A DNA stretch of 64,000 bases from Zelopaecilomyces penicillatus (Eukaryota > Ascomycota > Sordariomycetes > Hypocreales > Pseudodiploosporaceae): the NCBI GenBank assembly GCA_005765155.1, contig VCCP01000005.1, forward strand, positions 4,712,001-4,776,000, in the 5' to 3' direction. The notes under the pieces were generated by a model that was given only the letters and a program-made list of their open reading frames with translations, did not search any database and had not been told where the DNA came from. Each line of letters starts with the position of its first letter. Position 1 is the stretch's first letter. Below, in pieces: positions 22,197 through 33,838 of the stretch. Made by a program: the position numbers and the translations under genes.

Positions 22197-22899
22197 GTGC
22201 TGGCCAAACTGTCTCATCATCCTGTCTCTCGCTTCATGCCTCTTTTTCTTCCGTGTCCTTTTTGTTTCTCATTAGCCCACGGCTGGGGCACAGGCCTTGC
22301 TTGGACAGGGTCTTGAAAGAAAGGGTCTTTGAGAGTCCAGATCCAGCAGCTTCATCAGCCCTCTCCGCTTGTCCAGTTCTTTTCTTTCTTCTCTCAAATC
22401 ATTTCTCTCTCTCTCTCTGCGCTGACACGGGAATCCATTCTGCCTCTCGCCCGTTGCCCCGTCGTCGAGAGAACCCCCCCGTCTCGACCCACCCAATCAG
22501 CCCGCCTTGTACCTGTACCTTACACCTTGCGCTGCTCTGTTTCTCCCTCAACCCCAGAGCCAACAGTACGGTGCCAGGTAACAATAGCGCTTCTTCACCA
22601 GAGCACAGCCTCTTGTCTCTCAACCACTCTCTTATTCCTCCCTTCTACACTCTGGCATCTGCCCCCGCCTTCTTCATCCAGCCACCCCCTTCGTCGCGAA
22701 TTGCTGCTGGTGTGCGTTTTCAGTGCAGCTTGATTTTCCTTTTCTTGGCCCTCATCGCCCGGCAAGCCGCCTGGCTGTACATGCAGATCGAGACAACCAA
22801 TCTCAACCAGATCACTCCCAACGGCTTGGCTTCCGCTCTCCGAGAAACACCACCAAGCAGACAGCAATCTCTCGCCCGCGCGGGCTCTTCCTGCCTACC

Positions 22900-25100
22900 A
22901 TGCGCCCCTACGCCGGCGACGACGCCCATGAAAGGGAACCCCTCGACTCCTACCACGCCTACAATGAACCGAACCACCGCCCACCTCCCCCAAGTCACGC
23001 ATACTCGCAGTCGCCGCCGCATAGGCCCTACTACGACGCATCGCTCCAGCACCACGCGGATATGTCAGCTTCAGCAGGCCGCGGCACAGAATACGACGCT
23101 TATGAAAGTCCCTACGACAACGCGGAACCACCCCCGCCGCCACGCCATGGGGACAACACATACTATCAACGCTCGAGACCAGGGTACGCTCAGCCCGTTG
23201 CACAAAACACAGTCACGCCCGGCGCCGACAACTTCAGCGAGACTGCCTCTGGAGGAATGGCCGGTATTGCTTATGGTGTTGCTGAGCGCAACGCACGAGA
23301 TAGCGGAATGAATGCCATACATCCCACAGGCCAGCTTCCGCCTCCGCCGTCTCATGGCCAGTACCCGAACGTACCTCGCCAGACATACTCGCACTCCTCC
23401 CCTCGCAACAGCTACATTCACGAGTCGGATCAACACCTCAGGGGCGGCCTTAATCCTCTAGGAATGGCTGCAACATCGGCATCCTCACGATCACCCTCGC
23501 GAAGCCCTGGTAGCTTCCCTAACCACAGTGATCCCTACGTCGATGACCCATACCAGGCTTACTCAAGCACCCCCAGGAACGGCGGCTCCATGCTCGGAGT
23601 AGTAAACCCCAACGAGATTGAGGACGACGGTGACGACGGTCTGGATTACTCCAGAAATAGTCAACGAAACTCCATGATGAGTGGCAACCATTCGGATCGT
23701 GCTGCGAAAGCTGGTGTAGCAGGAGCTGGCGGCGCTGCTGCTGCTGGTGGTCTCTTGGCTCACAAGGGTATGTGATTCAATCCTTTTGACGTTCTGACCT
23801 AGCATAGTAACTAATATCTCTTGGTTGTACAGGATACTATGGTGGTGGTGCTGGCGATAGCGGAAGCAACGGCGGCAACAGCGGAGGACGTGACGTTGAG
23901 TATGACATGGCCACTGGTCAGGAAAAGTCAGACAACTGGCTTGCCAAACAAAACGCAAAGAGCAAGCGATGGAAATGGTTCATCATTATCCTCATCTTTC
24001 TCATCATCGCAGGCGCCGTCGCTGGCGGAGTTGCTGGCAGTTTCATTGCCAACAACAAGCACAAAGGCGGCGGCGGTGGTGGTGGTGGCGGCGGCGGCAA
24101 AGGCAAGTCGGCCGAAGACGATGCCAAGCAGAATGGTGATCTCGGTATCGGAAGCTCGGAGATCAAAGATTTACTCAAGAATCCTGACCTGCACAAGGTG
24201 TTCCCTGGAATGGACTATACACCACTCAACACCCAATACCCCGATTGCATGCACAACCCCCCATCACAGAACAACATCACCCGCGATGTTGCTGTGCTGA
24301 GTCAACTCACCAACAAGATTCGGCTGTACGGCACAGACTGCAACCAAACCCAAATGCTTGTGCACGCTGTTAGGCAACTCGAAATGACAAAGGATATCAA
24401 GATCTGGCTCGGCGTTTGGCAGGATAATAACGCTACCACCAACGCTAGACAATTAGATCAGATGTGGCAGATTTTGGATGAGTATGGAGAGGAACCGTTT
24501 GAGGGTATTATTGTTGCCAACGAGGTTCTCTTTCGCAAGGAGCTCACCATTACACAACTCGGCTCAATCATGGACGAGGTACGAACCAACCTTACCAAGA
24601 AGAACTTCAACCTGCCTGTTGCGACCTCGGACCTGGGCGATGACTGGACCGCGGAATTGGCGGCGGACAGCGATTATATCATGGCCAATGTCCATCCTTT
24701 CTTCAGCGGCACGCCCGCCGACGAAGCTGCCGGCTGGACATATGATTTCTGGGTCAATAAGGATGGCCCGTTCTGGAAGAAGGACAAGAAGAAGAACATC
24801 ATCTCCGAGACCGGATGGCCTACTGGAGGCGGTAAGAACTGTGGTGGTGGACCAGTCGGCTGCGCTTCGCCCGCGGTTGCCGGCGTGGACGAGCTTAATC
24901 AGTTCATGGATGACTGGGTGTGCGCCGCACTCAAGAACGGCACAAACTATTTCTGGTTCGAAGCATTTGACGAGCCCTGGAAAGTCAGATTCAACGAGAA
25001 GGGCAGAGAATGGGAGGACAAGTGGGGCCTCTTGGATGTGGACCGAAACCTAAAGAAGGGTGTCAAAATTCCCGACTGTGGTGGCACGACGGTGTCGTAA
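22900..25100 (+). CDS. btgC: Membrane-anchored GH17 glucan endo-1,3-beta-glucosidase (BtgC type)
   Basis: Two exons (22900-23767 and 23833-25100), 711 residues. A long cytosolic tail rich in Pro, Ser, Gly, Tyr and His (residues 1-330) leads to a single type II span (WFIIILIFLIIAGAVAGGVAG, about 335-360), a poly-Gly linker, and a GH17 catalytic domain outside the membrane. The acid/base Glu is in IVANEVLF (about residue 520) and the nucleophile Glu in ISETGWPT (about 615). This layout is that of Aspergillus BtgC. Enzymes of this class hydrolyse or remodel beta-1,3-glucan in the cell wall. The start was chosen at MRPYAGDD because the in-frame upstream Met at 22723 lies in C/T-rich leader sequence. 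The gene converges on the SRR1-like gene. Confidence 0.92.
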
Positions 25101-25641
25101 CTGCTACTGTAGCTTTACGCGGTACTTTTTTTGACATTTTTTGCAGCGAGTGCTTTCTTTGGAGTTTAGGTCAAGTCCGGAGGTGGGCATGCGTGTGTTG
25201 ATTAGGGCATACCTATTGGGGGAAGACATATTGCCAGGTTTTTGTGCTTGAATGTTTTGCATTTTTACTTTTACAATGAATGGCGAGAGATGTATGTAAG
25301 AGAGACTCGACGGTTTAAAAACCCTGGCCAAGGGGTCGGTACATGATACGTATATAGGGAGGAATTAGTCGGAGTGTAACCGACAGTAAATGTACATGAA
25401 TTCATATTCATCTATTCATCTAAAATGGAGTGTGACTTGAAGTACCTGTCCTACAGCGATAGTTTTTATGTTGAAAGCCTTGCCCGTTGTTCAATTTACC
25501 AGGTACTCCATTGGCTGGAATAGGCAGTTCCAATTCCTCCACTTGAGTCAAGTGACACTATATTGTGTAGCATCATCCAGCATGCAGTACCATAATGGAG
25601 TGATGAATCCATAGTTCAGGCCTAGTTTCGTAATGACAGCT
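25101..25641. other. Convergent intergenic region
   Basis: This region holds the 3' ends of two convergent genes (GH17 and SRR1-like). It is AT-rich with no coding signal. Confidence 0.55.
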
Positions 25642-26966
25642 TCAGGAAATGGTAGTAGCTTTCAGTTTCTCAACAAGGTCACTTTGCTCATTAACGGACG
25701 ATGTCCGGTCTTCTGGTTGTGATGCCTCAAGAGACTCATTTGCGTTCTCAGGGACGCTGGGTGTGATAACGGTGGTGGCAGCAGTCGTAGATGGGCGCCA
25801 ATAGATGAATGTGCTTGAGAATGCCGTGCTGGACATTGTGTCTTTGGGAAAGGTGTATTTTTTGTATGTGGATTCCATGATTTGGAGGTTTTCTAGGTCC
25901 TTGGATTCAGTGGTCATGCTGACTCTATAACTTTGATCAGTCAGATAGCATGATTTATTTATTATCGCTTTTAGGTGTAGGATGTCTTCTTCTTGGCATG
26001 AGTAGCAAGATAGTGAAATAAAGCCAAGGAGGGTAAACCTTGATACAACAAGATATCATCAAAATGAGGAAAGTGGGATAAAAAAAACTTACTGATCCCA
26101 CACATCCCAGCCCGTGCCTATAAAAACCGCCGGCATACTCTTCTGCAGAGCAAGCGCGTAGATGGGCCGGTAGAGATGGACACCAAAAAGCAGGCTCTGC
26201 TGGCCGACGATGGTGCAGCCCTGTGGGGGGTCGACGACAGTGTGGCCGAGGTTGGTGAGGAAGGTTTTGTCTGCGTTGGTGAAGATTGGTTCTTGGAAGA
26301 TGCATGGTATAGACTGTCCGGTGAGGTTGGCTGGATGTGCGTTAGTATAAATGTATGTTTATTGTTTCATACAATCGAAGAAAGAGAGAGAGAGAGAGAG
26401 AGAGAGGAATAGTTTGAGTGGTGGTGTTACGTACTGATTTCTTCGACTAGGATGAGAAAAGATATAAGTTGGACGTAAGCTCTGCGTTTGGCTTCCCATG
26501 CACCATCTGGAGGATCAAATGAGCCGATTCCAAGACATATAGCTTGAGAAATAGGTGATGCTGACGGTGATGATGAAGATGATGAAGTTGTCAGTTTATC
26601 AATATTAGCAGCTACAATCCTGCGAAGAGCAAGACAGCAAGCCGACGTCTCCCATTGTGCGCGAACACTATGGTACTCGGCCGTAATGTCCGACACGGAG
26701 CGGAGACTACCGGCGGACCGGGGCCTCGGGGCCTCGGAGGCGTGATCCTGAAGGCCCGGGGTGGTGGATGATGATGAATGGGAATGGGAAGGGGGGTGAG
26801 TACGGTGTTTGGGGTGTTTGTTGTTGGTGCCACGGCGGCGGGATTTGGAGGTGACGTGAGTCCATTCGCCTTCTTCGTCTTGGTTATTGTTGTTGATGGT
26901 GTTGCTGGGCTTTGGGATTGGAGGAGTGGTGGGTTTGGTAGATTTGGTGTCGAGGGGGTCTGGCAT
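25642..26966 (-). CDS. SRR1-like domain protein
   Basis: Three exons (26966-26435, 26330-26093, 26038-25642), in phase, 388 residues. Residues about 1-90 are low-complexity (Pro/Thr/Ser/Asn, with WTHVTSKSRRRG). The SRR1 core begins at SDITAEYHSVRAQWETS, continues through AICLGIGSF and QLISFLILVEEI, then CIFQEPIFTNADKTFLTNLGHTVV and LLFGVHLYRPIYALAL, as in SRR1 proteins. SRR1 was first described in plants (circadian and phytochrome responses) and has roles in heme regulation and growth in other eukaryotes; the molecular activity is unclear. The C-terminal part after the second intron (YKKYTFPKDTMSSTAFSSTFIYW) fits family endings, but the junction around FTLLGFISLSC is less sure and may contain another intron. 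A GA microsatellite lies in the first intron. Confidence 0.8.
26385..26406. repeat. GA microsatellite in intron 1 of the SRR1-like gene
   Basis: About eleven AG/GA dinucleotides in a row on the plus strand within the intron 26434-26331. Confidence 0.85.
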
Positions 26967-27316
26967 GGTGAGTTGTGGTGTGTATTGGTGTGTGGTGTGT
27001 TGGGTTGGATGAGCAAGTGAGTAGGGGAGTGAAACAATGTGAAGTTGGGTTTTGTTCCAGTGAATTCAGGTTTTGATCGTGGTGTGCAAAATGTAAAAAA
27101 TAGTGAAAGAAGTTGAAATACTTTGATGATTGACGTTGTTTCGACTACTGACCCACCAACATTCAATTCATTACTAAATTCATCATAGGGTAAAAATGTG
27201 TAGACTGGCAAGAACCAAAATTGAAGAATCATTTCCCCCATTATCATCGTCAATATCTCGCTGCCGAGATTTGCCGTGGCCTTTTTAAAAGTAAAAGACA
27301 AAAAGAAAATATATCA
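26967..27316. other. Upstream region of the SRR1-like gene
   Basis: About 350 bases between the SRR1-like start and the tRNA-Val. The upstream frame in another register is Thr/Pro-rich and looks like leader sequence, not a gene. Confidence 0.5.
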
Positions 27317-27389
27317 GGTTCTACCCGGGCTCGAACCGGAGACCTCTTCGGTGTTAACGAAGTGTCATAACCAACTAGACCATAGAACC
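27317..27389 (-). tRNA. tRNA-Val(AAC), no intron
   Basis: The acceptor stem is GGTTCTA pairing with TAGAACC. The anticodon arm is CTTCG-TTAACAC-CGAAG, anticodon AAC (Val). The T arm has TTCGAGC loop between TCCGG and CCGGG, and the D loop contains AGTTGGTTA. Length 73 nt, no intron, no encoded CCA. Confidence 0.94.
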
Positions 27390-28527
27390 GTGGTTGAGGC
27401 TTTTCAGTTGTTGCACGATCTTGCGGGGATGCATCATATAGGGTAGCGGTGGTTGGACAGTGTCAGTTTGGTGGGGCCGCGATGATACAAGAGGAGGATT
27501 GCCATGCTGTTGGTGGTCTCATCTTCTCTCTTTTCGATTTGGGCGAATGGGTATCTTGAGCCGTTCATGTTAAATAAGAATTAGCAAGTGATTTTGTTTT
27601 CTTCACCTTGATAGCGGGTTGTGAGAGCTCCTCCCTAACAGCTTTCCGCTTGTATCCAACATATCCATTGGGTTCTTATCTGAGAGCTGTAGCACACGTC
27701 ATGCTTCACCCCATTTCACCTGCCTGGGGTCGCCAAAGGGTGGATATTCGTTCGGGATGAGCCGCTTCTACTACGTAACGCCTTTCCGTGAGAACTTATC
27801 AAAAACCACTTGCAATCAGATGTAAATTGTCCCAACTCGACCCACAGATCTCTCGGGCTTTAGGCGCCCGCGCATCTCCACTCCTCCCCTCCCGCCTCGC
27901 TTGTATCCAACATGTAACATCATGGATTTTTCTCTACATTTTACTTTCATAATACGCAAAACATACTTCCATTGCCGCTCCAACAGCCGATGGTTTTGCG
28001 GACGAATGGGGCTGAATGCTAGCGTGGTGGTTTCCCTGCTGGAGTCTCGAATCCGGTGGCCCGATACAAAGTTTGCTATGGTGAGGGAGGGGGGGGAATT
28101 ACACGGTGATGCCATCAGCGGCGAATACTTAATTGTGGAGAGGGGATTCGGGTGTGCAGAGAACCTTTTGAATCAGCTCAACCCCGCACGTTTCCCGGTG
28201 TGTGTGTGAGTGTGTGTGTGATGTTTGCTTGTGTTGCATTTGCTCAATCAGGCATCGTCCGGGTAGCCGGATTGCCAAGGCTGCATGTAAATAGGTATTC
28301 ATCATTGAAGCATAAAGTCCGTCAAATCCACTATTCAATAGAGGTGAAATGGATATTTAAAGCCATCCAGTATCTGCATTCTCTCATCTTCCATCATAGT
28401 TGACCAGATTGACAAGCCTACATACACACCCTCACTAGAAGCTTTCCATGACGGGCTTGGGCATAAATCTACATATAGGAGAAAAGTAACAAAACACTCA
28501 CTCAATCACATCACGACAACAGCAACC
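27390..28527. other. Intergenic, promoter side of the flavin monooxygenase gene
   Basis: About 1.1 kb with no convincing frame. A (GT)n run lies at about 28198-28222. The A-rich stretch just before the start (CACATCACGACAACAGCAACC) looks like a 5' leader. Confidence 0.5.
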
Positions 28528-30502
28528 ATGGCGACAGCTGCTGTCGAGCAACAGGTCCCCTCGTGGACTCGCGTCGTCCCCGGATCTACCAACATCTCGC
28601 CCGCAGCTTTCCCATCCGCCACAGCCAAACCTGGATCTGAAGTAAACGCCACCCAAGTGGCTGCCGACTTTGTCGATACCTTCAACAAGCAACTAAGCCA
28701 GGGCGACTACCAAGCTATTTCCAAATCCTTCACAAAGGAGGGCTTCTGGCGAGACCACTTGGCCCTGGCGTGGGAGTTTCGCACCATCCAGGAACCCTCC
28801 GCTATTCTCGAGTTCCTCCAGACGTGCTCCGGCTCCAAGGATGGGTTTCGGCTTAAGAGTATAGCTGTGGATGCAAGCACTCCTACACGAGTGCCGAGTG
28901 TTGTACCTATTGATGCGGATGGGAAAGTTCTCGGTGTCCAGCTGTTTTTTACTTTAAAGACGGCGATTGGTGGTGGTTCGGGTGTTGCTCGTCTCGTTGC
29001 GGATGGGGATGGTTGGAAGATATATACTTTCTATACCTCGCTTCGGGAAATTGAGGGACATGAAGAGTTGGTGAATAAGAAGAGGGATAGGGGCGTTCAG
29101 CATGGGATGCAGCATGGTAGGAAAAACTGGAGTGATCGCCGAGCGGTTGCGGCGGATTTTGGTGATGGAAGGGAGCCGGCGGTCCTCATTGTTGGTAAGT
29201 CAGCCTTTGTCCCTATCCTATCCATCTGATTCGTATTGTCACAACTAACTCTATGTAGGTGCGGGCCAAGCTGGCTTAACTGCCGCTGCAAGACTCAAGA
29301 TGCTCGGCGTCGACGCCCTCATCATTGATCAAAACGACCGCATTGGAGACAACTGGAGAAAGCGCTATCACCAACTTGTACTCCACGACCCCGTCTGGTA
29401 CGATCACATGCCGTATATCAACTTCCCGCCCCACTGGCCCATCTACACTCCCAAGGATAAACTAGCCGAGTTCTTTGAATCGTATGCCAAGCTTCTGGAG
29501 TTGGACGTTTGGATGAAGACGACACTGGGGGATAGCAAGTGGGATGAGAGCAAAGGCGAGTGGACGGTGACGGTGAACCGGAAGAAGGATGATGGCTCGA
29601 ATGAGACGCGGACGTTTCACCCGCGTCATGTTATTCAGGCAACTGGCCACTCTGGCAAGAAGAATCTGCCAGACATCAAGGGTATTGAGAGCTTCAAGGG
29701 CCATTCTATCCAACACTCGTCTGAGTGGCCCGGCGCTCGCGAGAACTGCCAAGGCAAAAAGGCCATCGTTGTAGGTTCTTGCAACTCTGCTCACGATATT
29801 GCCCAAGACTACGTCGAAAAGGGGTACGACGTCACCATCGTACAAAGATCAAGCACACACGTCGTCTCAACCAAAGCACTCACAGAAACCGTGCTGCTCC
29901 TCTACTCCGAAGAAGGCCCCCCCGTGGAAGACGCAGACCTCATTGCCCACAGCATGCCCAACGCCGTTCTCAAAGCTCTCCACATCGCCTCCGTCGAGAA
30001 ACAAAACGAAATCGACAAGGACACCATCGAAGGTTTAACCCGTGCGGGCTTCAAAGTCGACAATGGCCCCGACCAAGCTGGCCTACTCTATAAATACTTC
30101 CAGCGAGGAGGCGGCTACTACATCGACGTTGGTGCCTCGGCGCTCATCATCCAAGGGCGTATTAAAGTAAAGCAAGGTCAGGAGATTGCCGAGGTTCTCC
30201 CCAACGGATTACGATTCGCAGATGGGTCGGAGCTTGAGGCTGATGAGATCGTCCTGGCTACGGGGTATCAGAATATGCGGACACACACGCGAGTCATGTT
30301 TGGGGATGGGGTTGCAGATAAGGTGACTGATGTGTGGGGGTTTAATGAAGAAGGTGAGTGGAGGACGATTTGGCAGGCGAGCGGGCATCCTGGGTTCTGG
30401 CTGCATGGAGGTAATTTGGCGCTGTGTCGGTACTATTCGCGATTGTTGGCGTTGCAGATTAAAGGTTTGGAGGAGGGTTTGTACAAGCATGGGGAGAAAT
30501 GA
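28528..30502 (+). CDS. Flavin-containing monooxygenase (YUCCA-like) with NTF2-like N-terminal region
   Basis: Two exons (28528-29194, 29259-30502), 636 residues; the intron splits the glycine of the first dinucleotide-binding motif. Residues 1-215 resemble an NTF2/SnoaL-like fold (ADFVDTFNKQLSQGDYQAISKSF, FFTLKTAIGGGSGVARLV, GWKIYTFYTSL). The FAD motif is VGAGQAG (about residue 223), and an NADPH motif is VVGSCNSAHDIA (about 393). LATGYQ near the end completes the FMO set. Such proteins oxygenate small molecules with NADPH and O2; plant YUCCA enzymes make auxin, and fungal relatives with this layout are mostly uncharacterised. The canonical GxGNSA has Ser-Cys (GSCNSA) here. No neighbouring pathway gene is evident. 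Confidence 0.9.
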
Positions 30503-31181
30503 GTAGCAATGATGAGTGATTTTGCTGATTGTTGTAAATTTATGGTTATGCCTGATATGGTGAATTAAGTCTTATATTTAATCGCACTTTCTACGCATTG
30601 AGATATTCTGAACCATGTCAAGTTGCAAGACACCATATGAACAACAAAGTAACGGTATAGTGATAGTTTGGTCAATTGCTCAGATCTAGGCCTAGATGAA
30701 GTTTCAACCACAACCCCCACTTGACTCGTGATATCCAAAACTGCCAAACATGGTAGAAATATTGGTGTGTCATTTCCATTTCCTCTTTTCCACCACATGA
30801 AAACAATCTCCCAGGTTCAAACAAGAAAACCTCATAAACTCCATTGTTCCAGGCCCCATCAAAAAGGGGGAACGAAAAACATTTCAAAAGTCCCAACTGA
30901 AAAAACGCCCCAAAAGTATGTACGTCTGAGCACGCTCACCGAAACAAGGTCGAGAAGCTGCACAAAAAAAAAAAGAAAAAGTACACATAGAGAGAAGTAC
31001 CAAGCAGACAAGGAGTCGAACCCTGTACTTTCTCATTTCTGTGCCTCAAGAAAGTTATAAAAAATGAAGGGGGATGATTAAATTTGAGAAAAAGATAACC
31101 GCCGATGCTATTTCCCATTGTTTCGTTCGTTCGTTTGCCATCTTTGGCAGTGGCGTAAAAAGATCTCGTTGAACGCCCTTT
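30503..31181. other. Convergent intergenic region
   Basis: About 680 bases between the stop codons of the FMO gene and the Bim1-like gene. It contains A-rich runs (about 30960-30980) and no gene. Confidence 0.55.
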
Positions 31182-32115
31182 TTACAGCATCATAAACACA
31201 GCGCCAAACACAAACGGTAGCCAGCCGGCCCAGCTGTGGCGGTGGATGGCCTCGACAGCTCCTGAAGGGGCGGCGGCGGCGACGTTGGAGCCGTGCTTGG
31301 TGATGATGGTGTACATGTCGGCGAAACCCAAGTCGCTCGAGTTGAAGCAGTTTGTCTCGTTGACTTCGTTGATACGGGGGTCGCCGGGTTCAGCGAAGAT
31401 GATGTCGACGCACTGGACTTGTAATTAGCATTGAATCTTCTTCTTCGTCTTTGTTTCCATCGTCCACAACTGTTCTTCTTCTTCTATTTTTCATTCTTTC
31501 CACACAGACTCCATCGCACCAGAAAACTCGAAAAAGGTTACTTACCGAATACAAAGCAGCACCGTGCTGAGCCAACTCAACAACCTGAATCGTAGCTTTA
31601 TCACCAGCCTGGACCTTTGCATTCACAGGCAACGGCACCTGCGGCAGGCAAACAGTGCCCGGGTACGGATTATTCGTTGGGCCCTGGACCTGGAACGGCT
31701 TGACCATGGGGTTGGACATGTTTGGCGGGCCGTGGTCAGGCCCATCAGTGCCGAAGCCCAGGTTGACCTGGACGAGGGCCGTCAAGTGGCCACGGAACCA
31801 ACCTGGTTGGAAGGAGACGGCGCCACCGGTGGTGGGCCAGTATGTACGGTTGTTGGTGGTGTGCATGCCTCCGCCTAGGGGGTATTAGTTAGAAAGACTA
31901 AGCTATCAAATGGGTTTATCTTGGATTGGAGTGTGTAGATGATGTAAAACCATAAAGAAAGAGGGTCAATACGTACAAGGATACATCCATTGCATGCCGT
32001 AGGGAAAAGTGTCATTGGTGATGAGGTTGTTTCCTCGCCATCCGGGATACGTGATGACAGTATGAGCCGTGACCAAAGCGGCCAGAGCCAAAGTGAGAAA
32101 CGCAGAGGAGCGCAT
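31182..32115 (-). CDS. Bim1/X325-type LPMO-like copper-binding GPI protein
   Basis: Three exons (32115-31977, 31874-31546, 31412-31182), in phase, 232 residues. The signal peptide is MRSSAFLTLALAALVTA, and cleavage would leave His as the first residue (HTVITYPGWRG), as in the copper 'His brace' of LPMO-like proteins. Then come MQWMYPCGGMHTTNNRTYWPTTGG, GPPNMSNPM, VELAQHGAALYS and CVDIIF, typical of the X325/Bim1 family. A hydrophobic C-terminus (WAGWLPFVFGAVFMML) after a Ala/Ser-rich stretch suggests GPI anchoring. Family members bind copper at the cell surface; Cryptococcus Bim1 helps copper uptake, and no polysaccharide cleavage is known for the family. Enzyme activity is therefore not claimed. 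Splicing was chosen to give the Cys-Gly-Gly and Cys-Val-Asp joins. Confidence 0.9.
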
Positions 32116-33838
32116 TGTGTCAAGATGTCGTCGAAGATGATGTGCTCGTCGACTGATTTCTAATTCTGGTGGATTGGCCTATCTCCCTTCCTGGAGTTTG
32201 TTCCCTTCTCTGCCCTCGTTATATATTCCCCGCTCTCTTTCTTTTCTCTCTTTCTCCCGTCTTATCCTTCTGGACTTGCTTCCTTTGTGTGTTTCTGGCC
32301 TTTGTCTGACTGTTTGTTGCGCGGTGCGTAGCGTAGCGTAGCGCGGCGTGAGGAGGAGGTTGGTGCGATGTTGGGTGCCGCGGCACAGTCGTTCGCACAA
32401 AGAAAGATGCAGACAAGAGGATCAAAGATGATGAATCCGGTCAAGAACTTGAAAAAACAGCTGCTGGCGTAAGACTTTCAAAGGACCAAAAAAGCTTCCA
32501 GAGGGGATCCGAAGGGGGGGTGTAAGGGCGCTGCGCGATGCGGCCGGTTGGTGGCCGCAGGTTTCTTTATAAAAGAGGCGGCCAAGCTGCGCACGCTTGT
32601 GTAACCCTGGTCTGCTCTGTGTCTCTCTTCTCACTCTCATCCGCGCGCGCCCCCCCCCCCCCCCTCTCCCCTACCACTTTGGGCGGCCACTAAAAGCCTG
32701 CTCCGATTTGCCAGGGTCGCATCGTAGCATCGGATAGGTAGGTGTACACCTAAGGGCTGTTTTTTCTTCCCACTCTCCCATCATTGCAGTGCCCTGCAGC
32801 CGCCCAACCGCCGTGCGATATTGCCCGAATCACAAGCAGCGAGAGAAAAGAACCAGCTCAGAGTGTGATGGGCAATGAGCTTCTGCTCCTCGGCGCTCAG
32901 CTGCCCAATAGCATCGCTTGAAAGCAACCCCCCCTACCACAGGAATGCACTCCAAGCCCTGTGCCAAAAAGATACAGCATGGCCTGTGCTGACGCTGGGC
33001 CCAAGGCAGCCAATAGACGGGAGCTTAGTGGGTGGCGTGCCGGGGGGGTTCCCTTGCTGGAGGGCCATCGCAGCGCTGTGGTTGGTTGAAATGCCCTTTC
33101 ATTCTAAGCGCCCGCTGACCACCCCTGCTGTTCTTTTTCGCCCGCGGGGATGGGGGAGGCCAGCCGTTGATCCTCGCTGGGGCCCCTATCAATCAGGCAA
33201 TCCGCCAAACCAGATGCTAGCCGGCAGTTGCGGGTTATTCAGTTGATGAACTAGTGATTCTTCTCGACCCGACCTCTCCTTGGTTCTCGCACTTCCGATG
33301 GCAAAGCCATCTACACAGTATTACCGTGTTGCCGTGCAATACACAATGCACAAGGTGTAGTAAAAGCACCAACATGCATTTCATTCTCCTTTTTGCAATT
33401 CCTGGATGTGATTCCACATCATCAATACCAGGTGCTGCGAGAAAGCCTCACCAGCCAAGCCATCATTGGTCAGCTCGAGACATGGTGAGCGCTAATGTTC
33501 GGAAACAGTATTGCCGACAATCCCATCTTCTAACTATGTGTGACAGTGCATTTTAATGCTTGGATGCACCTCTCTGTCCTGGTAGGCAAGACTTCATAAC
33601 GACTGCAAAGTACGGATATTATTTAGAGTGATGTCTATAGACTGCCCACCATTACAAGTGGATTATATATCTACTCCATGCTTTGTGCCTGTGCTAGTGT
33701 CGTGCCTCGTGCCTCGACGCCTCCAAGTGTATAATCAGTCACCTTGTGGCTGCCTCAGTTGATGCCAGCGTATCTGCGGCTTGTACTAATTACTGTCTTT
33801 TCCAACAGATGCACCACTCAAGCTGATCCGTCTCCTCA
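32116..33838. other. Intergenic between the Bim1-like and PLAA/Doa1 genes
   Basis: About 1.7 kb. The left part is the promoter and CT-rich leader of the Bim1-like gene (minus strand). A run of 15 C lies at about 32650-32664. Open frames (up to 123 codons) are domainless. No gene seen. Confidence 0.5.
32650..32664. repeat. Poly-C tract (about 15 C)
   Basis: A homopolymer run after CGCGCG; its exact length may be unreliable. Confidence 0.8.

Larger units (their letters stand above)
18633..22899. other. Long gene-poor stretch and leader of the GH17 gene
   Basis: About 4.3 kb. The longest plus frame before the GH17 leader (19387-19821, 144 codons) has no recognisable domain. From about 21800 the plus strand becomes C/T-rich, as in long fungal 5' leaders, with a (GTCA)5 run at 22177-22196 and a (TC)n run near 22405. 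A (CTGCCCA)-type tandem lies at 21231-21258. I see no convincing gene. Confidence 0.5.

Noticed and set aside
22085..23311. Plus-strand frame of 408 codons overlapping the GH17 gene start
   Set aside because: It runs in another register through the CT-rich leader and the GH17 tail; the composition (Pro/Ser/Thr/His) is that of a shadow frame.
31000..31060. T-arm-like GGGTTCGACTCC on the minus strand
   Set aside because: No matching acceptor stem, anticodon arm or D arm could be folded around it, so it is not called a tRNA.
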